From assembly GCA_964504665.1 (NCBI GenBank), contig CAZDEH010000001.1:28917-92916 (forward strand): DNA of 64,000 nucleotides. Reading direction: 5' to 3'. The translations under genes were made by a program, and so were the position numbers. Of the stretch, positions 16,754 through 25,195 are shown one piece after another (positions within the stretch are counted from its first letter, which is position 1; each line of letters begins with the position of its first letter). The notes beneath the pieces are model-generated. The model did not search any database, was not told the origin of the DNA, and saw only the letters and a list, made by a program, of their open reading frames with translations. Origin of the DNA: STC-54 sp964504665. Its GTDB lineage: Bacteria; Patescibacteriota; Microgenomatia; Daviesbacterales; UBA10151.

Positions 16754-17094
16754 AACAAGTACGAATTTTCTTGATCTTCTCTTGCCAAACGAATTAAGTC
16801 ATTAATCTCTCCGCTCGATAATCCAGTTAAATTGAGTCCCACTTGAGAAGATGCTGGAGGGGAAAAACCCATATTCTCCAAAACCCTTCGGCAAATGTCA
16901 CGTTTACCTTTTGGTCCGTGAAGAATTACTCGATATTCCCTACCTTCCCCTCCCTGCCCATTTCCACCCATTATTGTCAATCTTTGAAAAGACAAACCTG
17001 TTAATTCAGGTAAAGCAAATGGTAAACGCTCTAAAACAACAGTTAGAGATGGATCTTTTGAAACAGTAATATAATCTGTGAGTACTTCTAACAT
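16750..17094 (-). CDS. Hypothetical protein
   Basis: 114 residues with no recognised domain. A strand-rich N-terminal half (YITVSKDPSLTVVLERLPFA), a glycine-rich turn (MGGNGQGGEG) and a helical C-terminal part (SSGEINDLIRLAREDQENS). Its 5' neighbour is the decayed RelE fragment and the polA tail. Confidence 0.55.
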   Translation of the reverse strand: MLEVLTDYITVSKDPSLTVVLERLPFALPELTGLSFQRLTIMGGNGQGGEGREYRVILHGPKGKRDICRRVLENMGFSPPASSQVGLNLTGLSSGEINDLIRLAREDQENSYLF

Positions 17095-17163
17095 ATTTGC
17101 TAATAATAATCCTACAAGGCTATAATGTCAACTAACTATAGGGTATAATTAGACTCCCAAAGA

Positions 17164-17184
17164 CTACATTTCTCCCCAATTTTT
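17164..17184 (-). pseudogene. Possible displaced fragment of the polA 3' end
   Basis: On the minus strand this reads KNWGEM and a stop, compared with VGQNWGEMKPII at the end of polA (17715). The DNA match is about 16 of 18 bases. It lies beyond the decayed toxin locus from polA, the layout seen at lig, recF and ftsH, but it is short enough to be chance. Confidence 0.4.
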
Positions 17185-17311
17185 AAAGTTTTATTTCTAA
17201 AAAATACACTTCTTTTCTATGTCTTGCTCTTTCCACATAAATTGTATTCTGTTCAATATAAAACGCAATTCTGTAATCGCCTACTCTAAATCTGTGTGTA
17301 GATGGAAGATT
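17183..17311 (-). pseudogene. Truncated RelE-family toxin
   Basis: An open segment of about 42 codons without a start reads LPSTHRFRVGDYRIAFYIEQ then NTIYVERARHRKEVYFLEIK. This is the C-terminal half of a RelE/ParE toxin (core R-V-G-D-Y-R-I followed by the H-R catalytic region). The N-terminal half is missing: a TGA stands immediately upstream in frame. The antitoxin gene next to it is intact. Confidence 0.8.
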
Positions 17312-17597
17312 TCAAATCTTTCACAAATTTGGGGTTAAGGGGCAACTTGCTTTCAATTAAATCAATCAGTCTTCCTGCAGGATTATCATAAGCAACTTTG
17401 GGGTCTTCCACTCTTTTTTCAAATTCACTGTCAATATATTCTAAAAAAGAAATAAAAGAATCTCTGCCAAAAACAAAACCTAAGGGAACTCCTTTTTTAT
17501 CAACCATAACAGAGGTATCTGATAAATTAAAGCTCTCTGACTTTTTAGTAAATTTTTTAAATGGAACTAGTTTATTCATAGAAAAGCTTTTGTTCAT
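17286..17597 (-). CDS. Probable antitoxin of a decayed RelBE-type locus
   Basis: 103 residues. SVMVDKKGVPLGFVFGRDSF is typical of the Phd/RelB-like DNA-binding part and SFLEYIDSEFEKRVED of the linker helix. Its end overlaps the RelE remnant in another frame, so the toxin start was probably lost by deletion that also altered the antitoxin tail. A TATACT box (17604-17609) lies 6 bases before the ATG. It remains expressible as an orphan antitoxin. Confidence 0.6.
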   Translation of the reverse strand: MNKSFSMNKLVPFKKFTKKSESFNLSDTSVMVDKKGVPLGFVFGRDSFISFLEYIDSEFEKRVEDPKVAYDNPAGRLIDLIESKLPLNPKFVKDLKSSIYTQI

Positions 17598-17714
17598 GAA
17601 CGTAGTATATCATAATTTTATATCTCTTTAAGTACCTTCCTCTCTCCCCAATTTTAAATTATTAGAAACTTTGTAATCGGAGGCGGTGGATAATAGCATA
17701 TTACTCATGTAGAA

Positions 17715-19970
17715 TCAAATTATAGGCTTCATTTCTCCCCAGTTTTGACCTACTTTAAGATCAACTATTACTGGTACAGATAATTTTAGAGCATTTTCCA
17801 TTTTTTCTTTAACCATTTTCCCCACTTCTTTTACATTACTAGGATCACATTCAAAAAGCAGCTCATCATGAACCTGTAAAATAAGTTTGTAGCTATCAGT
17901 ATCGGCCGCCTTCGGCGTCCTTTCAGTCTTCAGACCGTCTGAAAGCTGACTACTGACGACTGATAGCTCTCTATCTATTTCCACCATTGCCCGCTTTATC
18001 ATATCAGCAGCTGTGCCTTGAACCGGATGGTTAATGGCAGCTCTTTCTCCAAACGACCTCATCATATGATTTTGGGCTTGAAGTTCAGGAAAATATCTCC
18101 TTCTTCCTCCTAAAGTCTCTGCAAAACCCATTTTGGTGGCATTCTCTAAAGTTGTCTCCATCCAGACTTTAATTTTGGGAAACTGCTCAAAATATTCTTC
18201 GATATATCCTTTAGCAATTTTATAATCTACTTTTAGCTGTCTGGCTAGGGCAAACGGACCTTGACCATAAAGTGTGGCAAAATTCATGGTTTTCCCCACA
18301 GCCCGCTGTTCCTTGGTGACTTTTTTTAGTGGAATATTGAAGATTTTGGCAGCAGTAGCAGAATGAATATCCTCTCCCTTATTAAAAGCAGACCGGAGCC
18401 CCGGATCATCAGCCAAATGAGCCATGATTCTAAGTTCAATTTGAGAATAATCCGCAGCTAATAACACCTTCCCATATGGCGCTACAAAAGCTCTTCTAAT
18501 TTCCGAACCAGCCTCTCCACCTACAGGGATATTCTGCAAATTTGGGTCTTGAGAAGATAATCTACCCGTAGCAGCCCCTTCAACATTAAAAGTAGAATGA
18601 ATCCTATTTTGAGAGTCAGCAAACTTTGGCAGTGCATCAATATAAGTTGATACCAATTTATAGAGTTGTCTGTATTGCAAAAGTAAAGGAATTATAGGGT
18701 GAGTATCATACAGTTCCTTCAACGTCCCTTCGTCAGTTGAACGGCCTGTCTTAGTCTTTTTGACAACCGGTAATTTTAATTCATCAAAGAGTACTTCTGA
18801 CAACTGCTTTGGACTATTCAGATTAACCTGATGACCTATAATTGAGTAAGTTTCTTTTTCAATATTAACTATTTTGCTTTTAATATTCTTACCAATCTTA
18901 CTTAGAAAATTGAGATCTATTAACACCCCCGTTGCAGTCATTTTTCGTAAAACTTTTTCAACTCCTGCATCCAATTTACCAGTAGCGTCTAAATTATTAT
19001 GAGTTGAAGGAGCGAGGGGTGACGCGAGCCGGGGAGCCCCATCGATCGCCCGCAACGAGTCATCGAGTGAAGACGTCGGATGGGGCTGGCGAGCGGCAGG
19101 ACCCAGAGCGACATCTGGAATCCTGTTAATCAAACTTCTAAATTCCAGTTCTTCAAAAACTTTTTTTACCTCTTCTTTATTAAACTCATGTACCCGGCAT
19201 TTTAATAAATCCAGATTAATAGGAACTTCTGTTTCAAGCGTGGCTAACTTCCTACTCATAAAAGCTGATTCTTTTCCTTCTGTTAATAGTTTTTTAGTTC
19301 TTTCCGGCAGATCTTCTACGTGTTTGTAAACTTCTTCCAAATTGGCATATTTTTGAATTAATTTTGTGGCGGTAATCTCTCCTATCCCCGCTACTCCTGG
19401 GATATTATCTGATTGATCTCCAGCCAAACCTTTGTAATCCACCATATTTATTGGGGTAAAACCATACCGCAGCCCAAATTCCTCTTCACCGTAAAGCCCC
19501 ACATCACTCAAAGTTTTTTTAGGCATTAAAACTTTTGTTTTTGGTGAAATCAGCTGCAGTAAATCCCGATCTCCGGTTAAAATTACTGTTTCTAAAGCTT
19601 TCTCTTTTTCCGCCAGCTTGGTTAGTGTTCCTACTAAATCATCCGCTTCAAATCCGGTTAGGGAAAATTGGGGGATGTCTAAAGATTTTAACACCCTATC
19701 TACAGTGTCATATTGACCAAGCAGGGCATCATCTGTTTTTTGCCTATTAGCTTTATAATTTTCATAAGCTACATGACGGAAGGTGGGGGCTTTTTTATCC
19801 CAAGCTACAGCTATAAAATCCGGTTTTAAATCTTTGAGAGCCCCAAGCAACATACTGGTAAAACCATACACAGCATTCACCAGCTCCCCTTTACTGGTAG
19901 TAAGGGGTGGGGTAGCATGATAAGCCCGATGTAAAAGGGCATTTCCATCAACTAAAACTAATCTCTTCAT
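17715..19970 (-). CDS. polA: DNA polymerase I lacking the 3'-5' exonuclease domain
   Basis: 751 residues. Residues 1-285 are the 5'-3' flap nuclease (LVLVDGNALLHRAYHA, GFEADDLVGTL, ILTGDRDLLQL, GLAGDQSDNIPGVAGIGE). Only about 60 residues of linker follow before the polymerase domain, so the usual proofreading domain is absent, not just inactive. Polymerase motifs are complete: A LLAADYSQIELRIMAH, B RAVGKTMNFATLYG, C LQVHDELLFE. Two repeat-derived insertions occur: one in the linker (GPAARQPHPTSSLDD..., plus strand 19010-19095) and one just before motif C (SVVSSQLSDGLKTERTPKAA). TAAGAT lies 6 bases before the ATG. Confidence 0.95.
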   Translation of the reverse strand: MKRLVLVDGNALLHRAYHATPPLTTSKGELVNAVYGFTSMLLGALKDLKPDFIAVAWDKKAPTFRHVAYENYKANRQKTDDALLGQYDTVDRVLKSLDIPQFSLTGFEADDLVGTLTKLAEKEKALETVILTGDRDLLQLISPKTKVLMPKKTLSDVGLYGEEEFGLRYGFTPINMVDYKGLAGDQSDNIPGVAGIGEITATKLIQKYANLEEVYKHVEDLPERTKKLLTEGKESAFMSRKLATLETEVPINLDLLKCRVHEFNKEEVKKVFEELEFRSLINRIPDVALGPAARQPHPTSSLDDSLRAIDGAPRLASPLAPSTHNNLDATGKLDAGVEKVLRKMTATGVLIDLNFLSKIGKNIKSKIVNIEKETYSIIGHQVNLNSPKQLSEVLFDELKLPVVKKTKTGRSTDEGTLKELYDTHPIIPLLLQYRQLYKLVSTYIDALPKFADSQNRIHSTFNVEGAATGRLSSQDPNLQNIPVGGEAGSEIRRAFVAPYGKVLLAADYSQIELRIMAHLADDPGLRSAFNKGEDIHSATAAKIFNIPLKKVTKEQRAVGKTMNFATLYGQGPFALARQLKVDYKIAKGYIEEYFEQFPKIKVWMETTLENATKMGFAETLGGRRRYFPELQAQNHMMRSFGERAAINHPVQGTAADMIKRAMVEIDRELSVVSSQLSDGLKTERTPKAADTDSYKLILQVHDELLFECDPSNVKEVGKMVKEKMENALKLSVPVIVDLKVGQNWGEMKPII
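17893..17970 (-). repeat. In-frame repeat element inside polA near motif C (family A2)
   Basis: The plus strand reads AGCTATCAGTATCGGCCGCC, then TTCAGTCTTCAGACCGTCTG and GACTACTGACGACTGATAGC. Outer words AGCTATCAG and CTGATAGCT form an inverted repeat. Inserted between the O helix region and motif C of the polymerase, which is normally well conserved. Confidence 0.7.
19008..19097 (-). repeat. GC-rich in-frame insert in the polA linker (family B)
   Basis: A block much richer in G and C than its flanks (GGAGCGAGGGGTGACGCGAG, GATGGGGCTGGCGAGCGGCA). It encodes a Pro/Ala/Ser-rich linker, joining nuclease and polymerase domains. Confidence 0.6.
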
Positions 19971-19976
19971 GGGTAA

Positions 19977-19982
19977 ATCTTA
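19977..19982 (-). promoter_or_regulatory. -10 box of polA, leaderless type
   Basis: TAAGAT on the minus strand, 6 bases before the polA ATG. Confidence 0.4.
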
Positions 19983-20003
19983 ACAGAAAACTTATGCTTC
20001 TGC

Positions 20004-20201
20004 CTATCTAATCTGTGATTTGGGTGGATTTACTGGAACCCCTGGATCTAACTGGGTAGTGAAATAGTTACACGCTAGTATTGCTGTACAAAATAAGGCA
20101 GAAAATGGATCTCTTAAAGCCTCAGAGAGTATATGAGCCCAAGAGTCTGAGCCTTTAGACCCTTTAAATTCAACAGTTATTGGTTCTCTTTCGCTACTCA
20201 T
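20004..20201 (-). CDS. Small hypothetical protein
   Basis: 65 residues (MSSEREPITVEFKGSKGSDS...) with a short hydrophobic stretch FSALFCTAILACNYF. Coupled to the upstream 110-residue gene by an ATGA overlap, so the two are probably partners. No family recognised. Confidence 0.55.
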   Translation of the reverse strand: MSSEREPITVEFKGSKGSDSWAHILSEALRDPFSALFCTAILACNYFTTQLDPGVPVNPPKSQIR

Positions 20202-20530
20202 TTTATTTGTAATGCTTTGGTATTTTGAAAAAGCTCATGCCAACGGAAAATAATACCCGTAGAAATAAGTGCCCCAGCAACAAAAGAACCTGTTACTTGC
20301 TCCTCTGTTCCACCAAACGCACCAACAACCCATCCAGCAGCTAATCCGGAACCTATTACAACTAAGCCACCTAAAGCTGCTTTAGTTAATTCATTCTTCC
20401 AGATATTAGAAGTGAAAGCTGACCTTATTGACTCACCCATTGGATGTTCTCCTACAGGAACCAAATCTTCATTCTTCATCAAAGGTCTTTCTACTTCATA
20501 TCCTTTGAGTATATTTAAAATTTCTTTCAT
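20198..20530 (-). CDS. Small membrane protein of unknown function
   Basis: About 110 residues from the ATG at 20530; a TACAAT box lies 8 bases before it. A soluble N-terminal half (KEILNILKGYEVERPLMKNE) is followed by two hydrophobic Gly/Ala-rich segments (AALGGLVVIGSGLAAGWVVG and GSFVAGALISTGIIF), likely a hairpin in the membrane. It forms an operon with the next gene. Confidence 0.55.
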   Translation of the reverse strand: MKEILNILKGYEVERPLMKNEDLVPVGEHPMGESIRSAFTSNIWKNELTKAALGGLVVIGSGLAAGWVVGAFGGTEEQVTGSFVAGALISTGIIFRWHELFQNTKALQIK

Positions 20531-20567
20531 TTGCCCGTATTGTAGCAATTATTAGAGGATAATCAAG

Positions 20568-22340
20568 CTACCTCTTTAGCTCGCTTTGATGAACAATAGC
20601 CGCATAAGCACCCTTCTTCTGAAGTAATTCACTATGCATCCCATGTTCTACCAACTTCCCTCTTTCCATCACTAAAATTTGGTCTGCATGCTGAACAGTA
20701 GATAACCGGTGGGCAATGATAATTTTAGTTAGGCTGCGCTCTTTGGATATATCTTTTAAAGCCTCCTGAATCTCGGCCTCAGAGACAGTATCCAAGTGAG
20801 AGGTCGGCTCATCCATAATTAAAATCTTTGGCTCGGCGAATAAAGCCCTGGCAATAGCCAAACGTTGTCTTTGACCTCCGGAAAGCTTCACTCCCCGCTC
20901 ACCAATTTCAGTTTGGTAGCCATCTTCCAGCTCATTAATAAACTCATCGGAATGAGATAGTTGGGCTGCCTTGATGACACGCGATCTCACAGCCATCCAA
21001 CTTTTTTTGCCATCAGCATAAGAGATCACCTCCCAGATTTTGCGGCTGGGAACCGGCGAATCTTGAAAAACTACCGCCGTTTCTCTTCTGAATGTATCCA
21101 GATCAATTTCTCTCAAATCATATTTACCATCAATGACAATTGAGCCTTTGACTGGATCATAATAACGGCTAATTAATTTGGCAATAGTAGATTTTCCCGA
21201 ACCTGATTTACCCACAAAAGCAGTAAATGAACCGGCTGGAATTGTAAAACTGACATTTTTTAAAACCCGTCTTTTATTGTATGCAAAAGTTACATGCTTA
21301 AAACTAATTTGACCTCTAATTTCTTTTGGGATCACAGCATTCAAAGCATTTTGAATTGAAGCTTCTTTTTGCATAAGCAGTGTAATCCGGTCAATAGGCT
21401 CCGCTGCATCCACAATCCGCTCATAAATTCTACCCAAACGGTAGATATTGGAATATGCACGTTCAATCAAACTGATTAGAAAAACTAAACTACCCACGCT
21501 GAGTTGCCCCTGCCTAATCTCCATAATCCCTACCAAAAGCAAACCGATATAAAAAGCTTCTATCATAAAACTTCTGCCTAAATTGGCAATAATATGTTTT
21601 CTAAACTCAGCCACAGAGAAACCTCTGATTAAATCCCAAATGCCTTGGAAGGAAGTATTTTCCCGTGTCTCCTGGGCATATGCTTTCACCACAGTAATGT
21701 TAGACATAATATCCCCTACTTCACCGGAAGAAACCTCATAAGCATCATGACGTTTAGTTCTAAGATTTCTGGTTGATTGATAAGTTTTAAAAGTAATAAA
21801 AACAAACGGGAATATAGAAATAATATAAATTATCCCAACCGCCCAACTGGTAAGAACTATCATCACTGCCGTCACGATAATTTGGATAGCTACAGGTAAA
21901 AATTCCCAGGTAAAAGAGCCTAATAAATCAATTAGCTTATCTTTCCCTTTATTAACTAAATTAATTTTGGCACCGGTGTTTTCTTTTTCATGGTAATCTA
22001 TAGACAGTTCCAGTAATTTAGAGAAGGTGGTGGTGGAAATAAATCTTTCCATATTCCATAGCATCCTCACAATGGCAATGTCAGTTAAGTAATCAATCAC
22101 CAAGCCCAGGACCCTCACTCCGGCTAATCCGCCTATTACAAAAATAGCTGTCTCAACAGTTAATATCCCTCCTGATTTAATCAAAAGGTCTAGAATTTTA
22201 CCAAAAAGATACGGTCCTGACAGCTTTATGACTTCAAAAAGCGCGGTAATAGCCCCGATCATATATAAATCGGTCTGAAATGGAGCAAGTAGCTGCCACA
22301 CTTTTTTGACAAATGTCATATTTTTCTTATTCTTTTTCAT
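20568..22340 (-). CDS. ABC exporter, fused permease and ATPase
   Basis: About 590 residues. Six transmembrane helices fill residues 1-320, followed by a full nucleotide-binding domain: Walker A VGKSGSGKSTIAK near 380, Q-loop VVFQDSP, signature LSGGQRQRLAIARAL near 490, Walker B ILIMDEPTSHLD and the H-loop IIIAHRLSTV. A homodimeric exporter of the MsbA/LmrA type; cargo unknown. I start it at the ATG at 22340 because AAGGGAG lies 5 bases upstream, a good Shine-Dalgarno site; 14 extra codons upstream are repeat-derived. Confidence 0.92.
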   Translation of the reverse strand: MKKNKKNMTFVKKVWQLLAPFQTDLYMIGAITALFEVIKLSGPYLFGKILDLLIKSGGILTVETAIFVIGGLAGVRVLGLVIDYLTDIAIVRMLWNMERFISTTTFSKLLELSIDYHEKENTGAKINLVNKGKDKLIDLLGSFTWEFLPVAIQIIVTAVMIVLTSWAVGIIYIISIFPFVFITFKTYQSTRNLRTKRHDAYEVSSGEVGDIMSNITVVKAYAQETRENTSFQGIWDLIRGFSVAEFRKHIIANLGRSFMIEAFYIGLLLVGIMEIRQGQLSVGSLVFLISLIERAYSNIYRLGRIYERIVDAAEPIDRITLLMQKEASIQNALNAVIPKEIRGQISFKHVTFAYNKRRVLKNVSFTIPAGSFTAFVGKSGSGKSTIAKLISRYYDPVKGSIVIDGKYDLREIDLDTFRRETAVVFQDSPVPSRKIWEVISYADGKKSWMAVRSRVIKAAQLSHSDEFINELEDGYQTEIGERGVKLSGGQRQRLAIARALFAEPKILIMDEPTSHLDTVSEAEIQEALKDISKERSLTKIIIAHRLSTVQHADQILVMERGKLVEHGMHSELLQKKGAYAAIVHQSELKR

Positions 22341-22344
22341 AATA

Positions 22345-22412
22345 CTCCCTTTTGCCACCTGTGGTGAGCGCAGTCGAACCATTAAAAAACCAGCCTTTCA
22401 GCTGGTTTCTGT
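22345..22412. repeat. GGTGAGCGCAGTCGAACC repeat and hairpin
   Basis: GTGGTGAGCGCAGTCGAACC (22362-22380) is a GC-rich repeat word in AT-rich DNA. Right after it AAACCAGC-CTTTCA-GCTGGTTT (22387-22408) makes an 8-base-pair hairpin followed by a T-rich stretch on the plus strand, which could act as a terminator or attenuator upstream of the ABC exporter. Confidence 0.5.
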
Positions 22413-22718
22413 AAATTTTTACTTTTGCGTTTTGAGCTTTTATTTTTTCTTCTCCCTTAATTTCAAAATTACAAGATTTCCTCTCATCTTAAGAGGAATA
22501 CCAGCTATAATATTTATATTGGGTACTTGTATTGCCATATACAGGTTGCTTCCAAACTTTGGTATGAATGAATCTAGCCAGAAGTTAGTGTAAACCAATT
22601 GAGCACAAATTGTCAAATTAGTGTTCAGCCTGTCACCTTAAAGGTGCAAAGCTACACCATCACATGGCTATCAATTAGATTAAGACATCTTTTTCATAAT
22701 CTTCCTTCATAGTTATAG
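22413..22718. other. Intergenic region
   Basis: AT-rich DNA without a credible gene. It holds a family C palindrome at 22634-22664 (CACCTTAAAGGTG then CAAAGCTACA). The edge at 22719 is the displaced ftsH end. Confidence 0.5.
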
Positions 22719-22762
22719 TTAAGTAGTTTTTTTACCCACGATTTTTTTAATTCTGCTAAAAT
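22719..22762 (-). pseudogene. Displaced copy of the ftsH 3' end
   Basis: On the minus strand: LAELKKIVGKKTT and a stop, against DEFEKIVGKKTVKV in intact ftsH (23272). A core of 26 in 27 bases is identical (GTTTTTTTACCCACGATTTT region). The DUF4258/DUF2283 pair lies between the two ends. Confidence 0.75.
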
Positions 22763-22768
22763 AAATTA

Positions 22769-23059
22769 GTGAAGATTATTTTGCAACCTCATTTAATAAT
22801 TAGACTAAAACAAAGGCTTATTCCTCAAACTTACCCAAGTAAAATTGTATCTGAAGCAAAGAATCAATATCTTGATTCTCTAACTAATCATAAAATTGCA
22901 GTTAAAATTTTAAAATATAATGAAAAACTGCGACCAATGGTTGTTGCCTATGATATAATTAGTTCAGAAATTCAAATTATTACTGTTTACCCAACAACTG
23001 AACAGGAAATTAAAAATAGAGTTTTAAGTGAAAGGTGGATCAAATATGAAAAAAGTTAA
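22769..23059 (+). CDS. DUF4258-like putative toxin
   Basis: About 96 residues, start GTG. PHLIIRLKQRLIPQTYPSKI resembles the helix of DUF4258/BrnT-like small RelE-fold proteins (H-x2-R-x2-R/K-R), and KYNEKLRPMVVAYDIISSEI then IQIITVYPTTEQEIKNR fits the strand core. DUF4258 genes often pair with DUF2283, as here, and the pair is thought to be a toxin-antitoxin unit. It overlaps the next gene by 14 bases. Confidence 0.65.
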   Translation: MKIILQPHLIIRLKQRLIPQTYPSKIVSEAKNQYLDSLTNHKIAVKILKYNEKLRPMVVAYDIISSEIQIITVYPTTEQEIKNRVLSERWIKYEKS

Positions 23060-23282
23060 TCAAAAAATCTATTACGACAAAAAAACTGATGTTTTATGGT
23101 TTCTCATTAAAAGTGGACCGGAAGAAACTCATCAGGAAATTGCCCCTGGTGTTAATGTTGAGTTAAATAAAAAGGGCGAAGTTTTAGGTATCGAAATTTT
23201 AAATGCTTCTAAAGTTTTATGTACAAAATTAAGTCTTAAAACATCAAATCCTCTTGTTTATACCCACAAGATTAAACCTTAA
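23046..23282 (+). CDS. DUF2283-family putative antitoxin
   Basis: 78 residues from the ATG at 23046. The DUF2283 pattern is clear: IYYDKKTDVLWFLI, then EIAPGVNVELNKKGEVLGIE and ILNASKVL. Partner of the DUF4258-like gene that overlaps it. It ends 11 bases inside the convergent ftsH gene. Confidence 0.75.
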   Translation: MKKVNQKIYYDKKTDVLWFLIKSGPEETHQEIAPGVNVELNKKGEVLGIEILNASKVLCTKLSLKTSNPLVYTHKIKP

Positions 23283-25155
23283 CTGTTTTTTTACCCACGA
23301 TTTTTTCAAATTCATCTGTATCTAAGGTTTCTTTTTCTAAAAGTGCTGCAGCAACTTTATCCAGTTTTACTTTTTCTTTTTTCAAAATATTTTGGGCAAC
23401 TTTATAAGCCTCATCAATTATTTTTTTAATCTCACTATCAATTTTGGTTTGCATAGTTTCTGAGATACCAGTTCCTTCTTCCGGTATCCCTGGCCACATC
23501 CCAAACATAGAACGAGGCTTAATATTAATTGGTCCCAAATCTGACATTCCGTATTCTGTAACCATATCCCGGGCTATGCCAGTAGACATTTCCAAATCAG
23601 AAGCAGCTCCTGTTGAAATATCTTTAAAAACCATCTCTTCTGCTGCCTGACCGCCTAAAGCCGTGGCAACTTGTTCCAGTAATCTTGATTTTCTCTCATT
23701 TGATCTGTCTTCGGTGGGTGGGAACATGGTGAAACCTCCAGCTAGTCCACGGGCCACAATAGAAATCCGGTGGACAGGATCAACCTGCGTAAGATTGTGA
23801 CCGACAATGGCATGACCTGCTTCATGATAGGCTGCCAGCTTCCGGTCATCTTCTGACTGCATCCTTTTTCGCTGTGGCCCCATTTTCACCTTGGTAGCGG
23901 CTTCTTCCAAATCAATGGTATCAATCGCTTTTTTGCCGTCTCTGGCTGCGAGTATTGCTGCCTCATTTAACATATTAGAAAGATCCGCCCCGGAAAAACC
24001 AACAGTTCTTCTCGCTAAACGCTCCATATCAACCTCCGGCGTAAAAGGCTTTCCTTTCATATGAATTTCAATAATTGCTTTTCTGCCAGGTAAATCAGGC
24101 ATATTTAAAACCACCCGTCTATCAAACCTGCCGGGACGAACAAGCGCCGGATCCAATAAATCAGGCCGGTTGGTTGAACCAACTACAATCACATGGTCAT
24201 TAGGAGTAAAACCATCCATTTCTACTAAAATTTGATTTAAGGTTTGCTCTCTTTCATCATGCCCACCAGAAATACCATAACCACGGGCGCGTCCGATTGA
24301 CTCAATTTCATCGATAAAAATAATTGACGGAGCAGCTTGTTTTGCTTGAGCAAACATATCACGGACCCTGGCTGCTCCAACTCCTACCAACATTTCCATA
24401 AATTCGCTCCCGGCAATGGAAAAAAATGGAGCACCAGCCTCCCCTGCTAAAGCTTTAGCCATCAGAGTTTTTCCTGTTCCTGGAGGACCTACCAATAACA
24501 CCCCTTTGGGAATTCTGGCTCCAATATCTGTATATTTTTGCGGGCTTTTTAAAAAATCTACCACCTCTTCTAGCTCTTTTTTAGCTTCATCAACTCCAGC
24601 CACATCGGTAAATTTGACTTGAGGTGCATCTTTTGAAAATATCTTAGCTCTACTTGACCCAAAGGAAAAAATACCCTGACCTGCGTCTTTCGCTTGACGA
24701 AAGATAAAAAAGAAAACTACCAATATAAGTATCACCGGAAGACCGGACATTAATAAACTTGTCCAGATTGACTGCATGGAAGTATCTTTAATTTCAATCA
24801 CCACAGATTTGGGGTCAATATCAGAGTTTTTTAAGACTTGGTAAATAGATTCACCTACTTCTTTCCTGGTAGTAACGACTTTATCGCTATCTTTATACTT
24901 AGTTAAAATCTGGTCGTTTTCTAAAGTTAGCTTTTCGATCTTTTGCTCTTTAATATCAGCAACTACTTGCGATAAAGGTACATCTTCTGTTTTTTTATTT
25001 CCCTCTGCGAAAAATGAGATTAAAATTAAAGCAGAAAAACCAATGAGAGCATACAGTGAGGCGGTCTTGGTAAAAGACCAGAATTTATTATTTTTCAGCT
25101 GTTTTCTGTTTTTAAGTAATGGATGGTCCAGAATCTTCTTTTTACCGTTTGCCAC
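23272..25155 (-). CDS. ftsH: ATP-dependent zinc metalloprotease FtsH
   Basis: 627 residues. Two N-terminal membrane spans (LYALIGFSALILISFFA near 32-50; IWTSLLMSGLPVILILVVFF near 128-150) flank a small outer domain. The AAA module has Walker A GPPGTGKTLMAKAL near 222, Walker B SIIFIDEIESIG, and the second region of homology with VRPGRFDR. The protease zinc site HEAGHAIVG lies near 443. It degrades membrane and regulatory proteins as a hexamer. The start is GTG with a TACAAT box 6 bases before it. A copy of its 3' end lies at 22719-22762. Confidence 0.96.
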   Translation of the reverse strand: MANGKKKILDHPLLKNRKQLKNNKFWSFTKTASLYALIGFSALILISFFAEGNKKTEDVPLSQVVADIKEQKIEKLTLENDQILTKYKDSDKVVTTRKEVGESIYQVLKNSDIDPKSVVIEIKDTSMQSIWTSLLMSGLPVILILVVFFFIFRQAKDAGQGIFSFGSSRAKIFSKDAPQVKFTDVAGVDEAKKELEEVVDFLKSPQKYTDIGARIPKGVLLVGPPGTGKTLMAKALAGEAGAPFFSIAGSEFMEMLVGVGAARVRDMFAQAKQAAPSIIFIDEIESIGRARGYGISGGHDEREQTLNQILVEMDGFTPNDHVIVVGSTNRPDLLDPALVRPGRFDRRVVLNMPDLPGRKAIIEIHMKGKPFTPEVDMERLARRTVGFSGADLSNMLNEAAILAARDGKKAIDTIDLEEAATKVKMGPQRKRMQSEDDRKLAAYHEAGHAIVGHNLTQVDPVHRISIVARGLAGGFTMFPPTEDRSNERKSRLLEQVATALGGQAAEEMVFKDISTGAASDLEMSTGIARDMVTEYGMSDLGPINIKPRSMFGMWPGIPEEGTGISETMQTKIDSEIKKIIDEAYKVAQNILKKEKVKLDKVAAALLEKETLDTDEFEKIVGKKTVKV

Positions 25156-25161
25156 GCAGAG

Positions 25162-25167
25162 ATTGTA
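25162..25167 (-). promoter_or_regulatory. -10 box of ftsH, leaderless type with GTG start
   Basis: TACAAT on the minus strand (preceded by TATGA), 6 bases before the GTG start codon at 25155. Confidence 0.5.
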
Positions 25168-25195
25168 TCATAGGATGATTCATAAAAACAGCAAT

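Noticed and set aside
22306..22593. Plus-strand open frame of 95 codons
   Set aside because: Overlaps the start of the ABC exporter, its repeat and hairpin; low-complexity hydrophobic content from AT-rich DNA.
22822..23109. Possible antisense or overlapping reading frames within small genes
   Set aside because: They have no start site, promoter or family resemblance and lie inside better supported genes.
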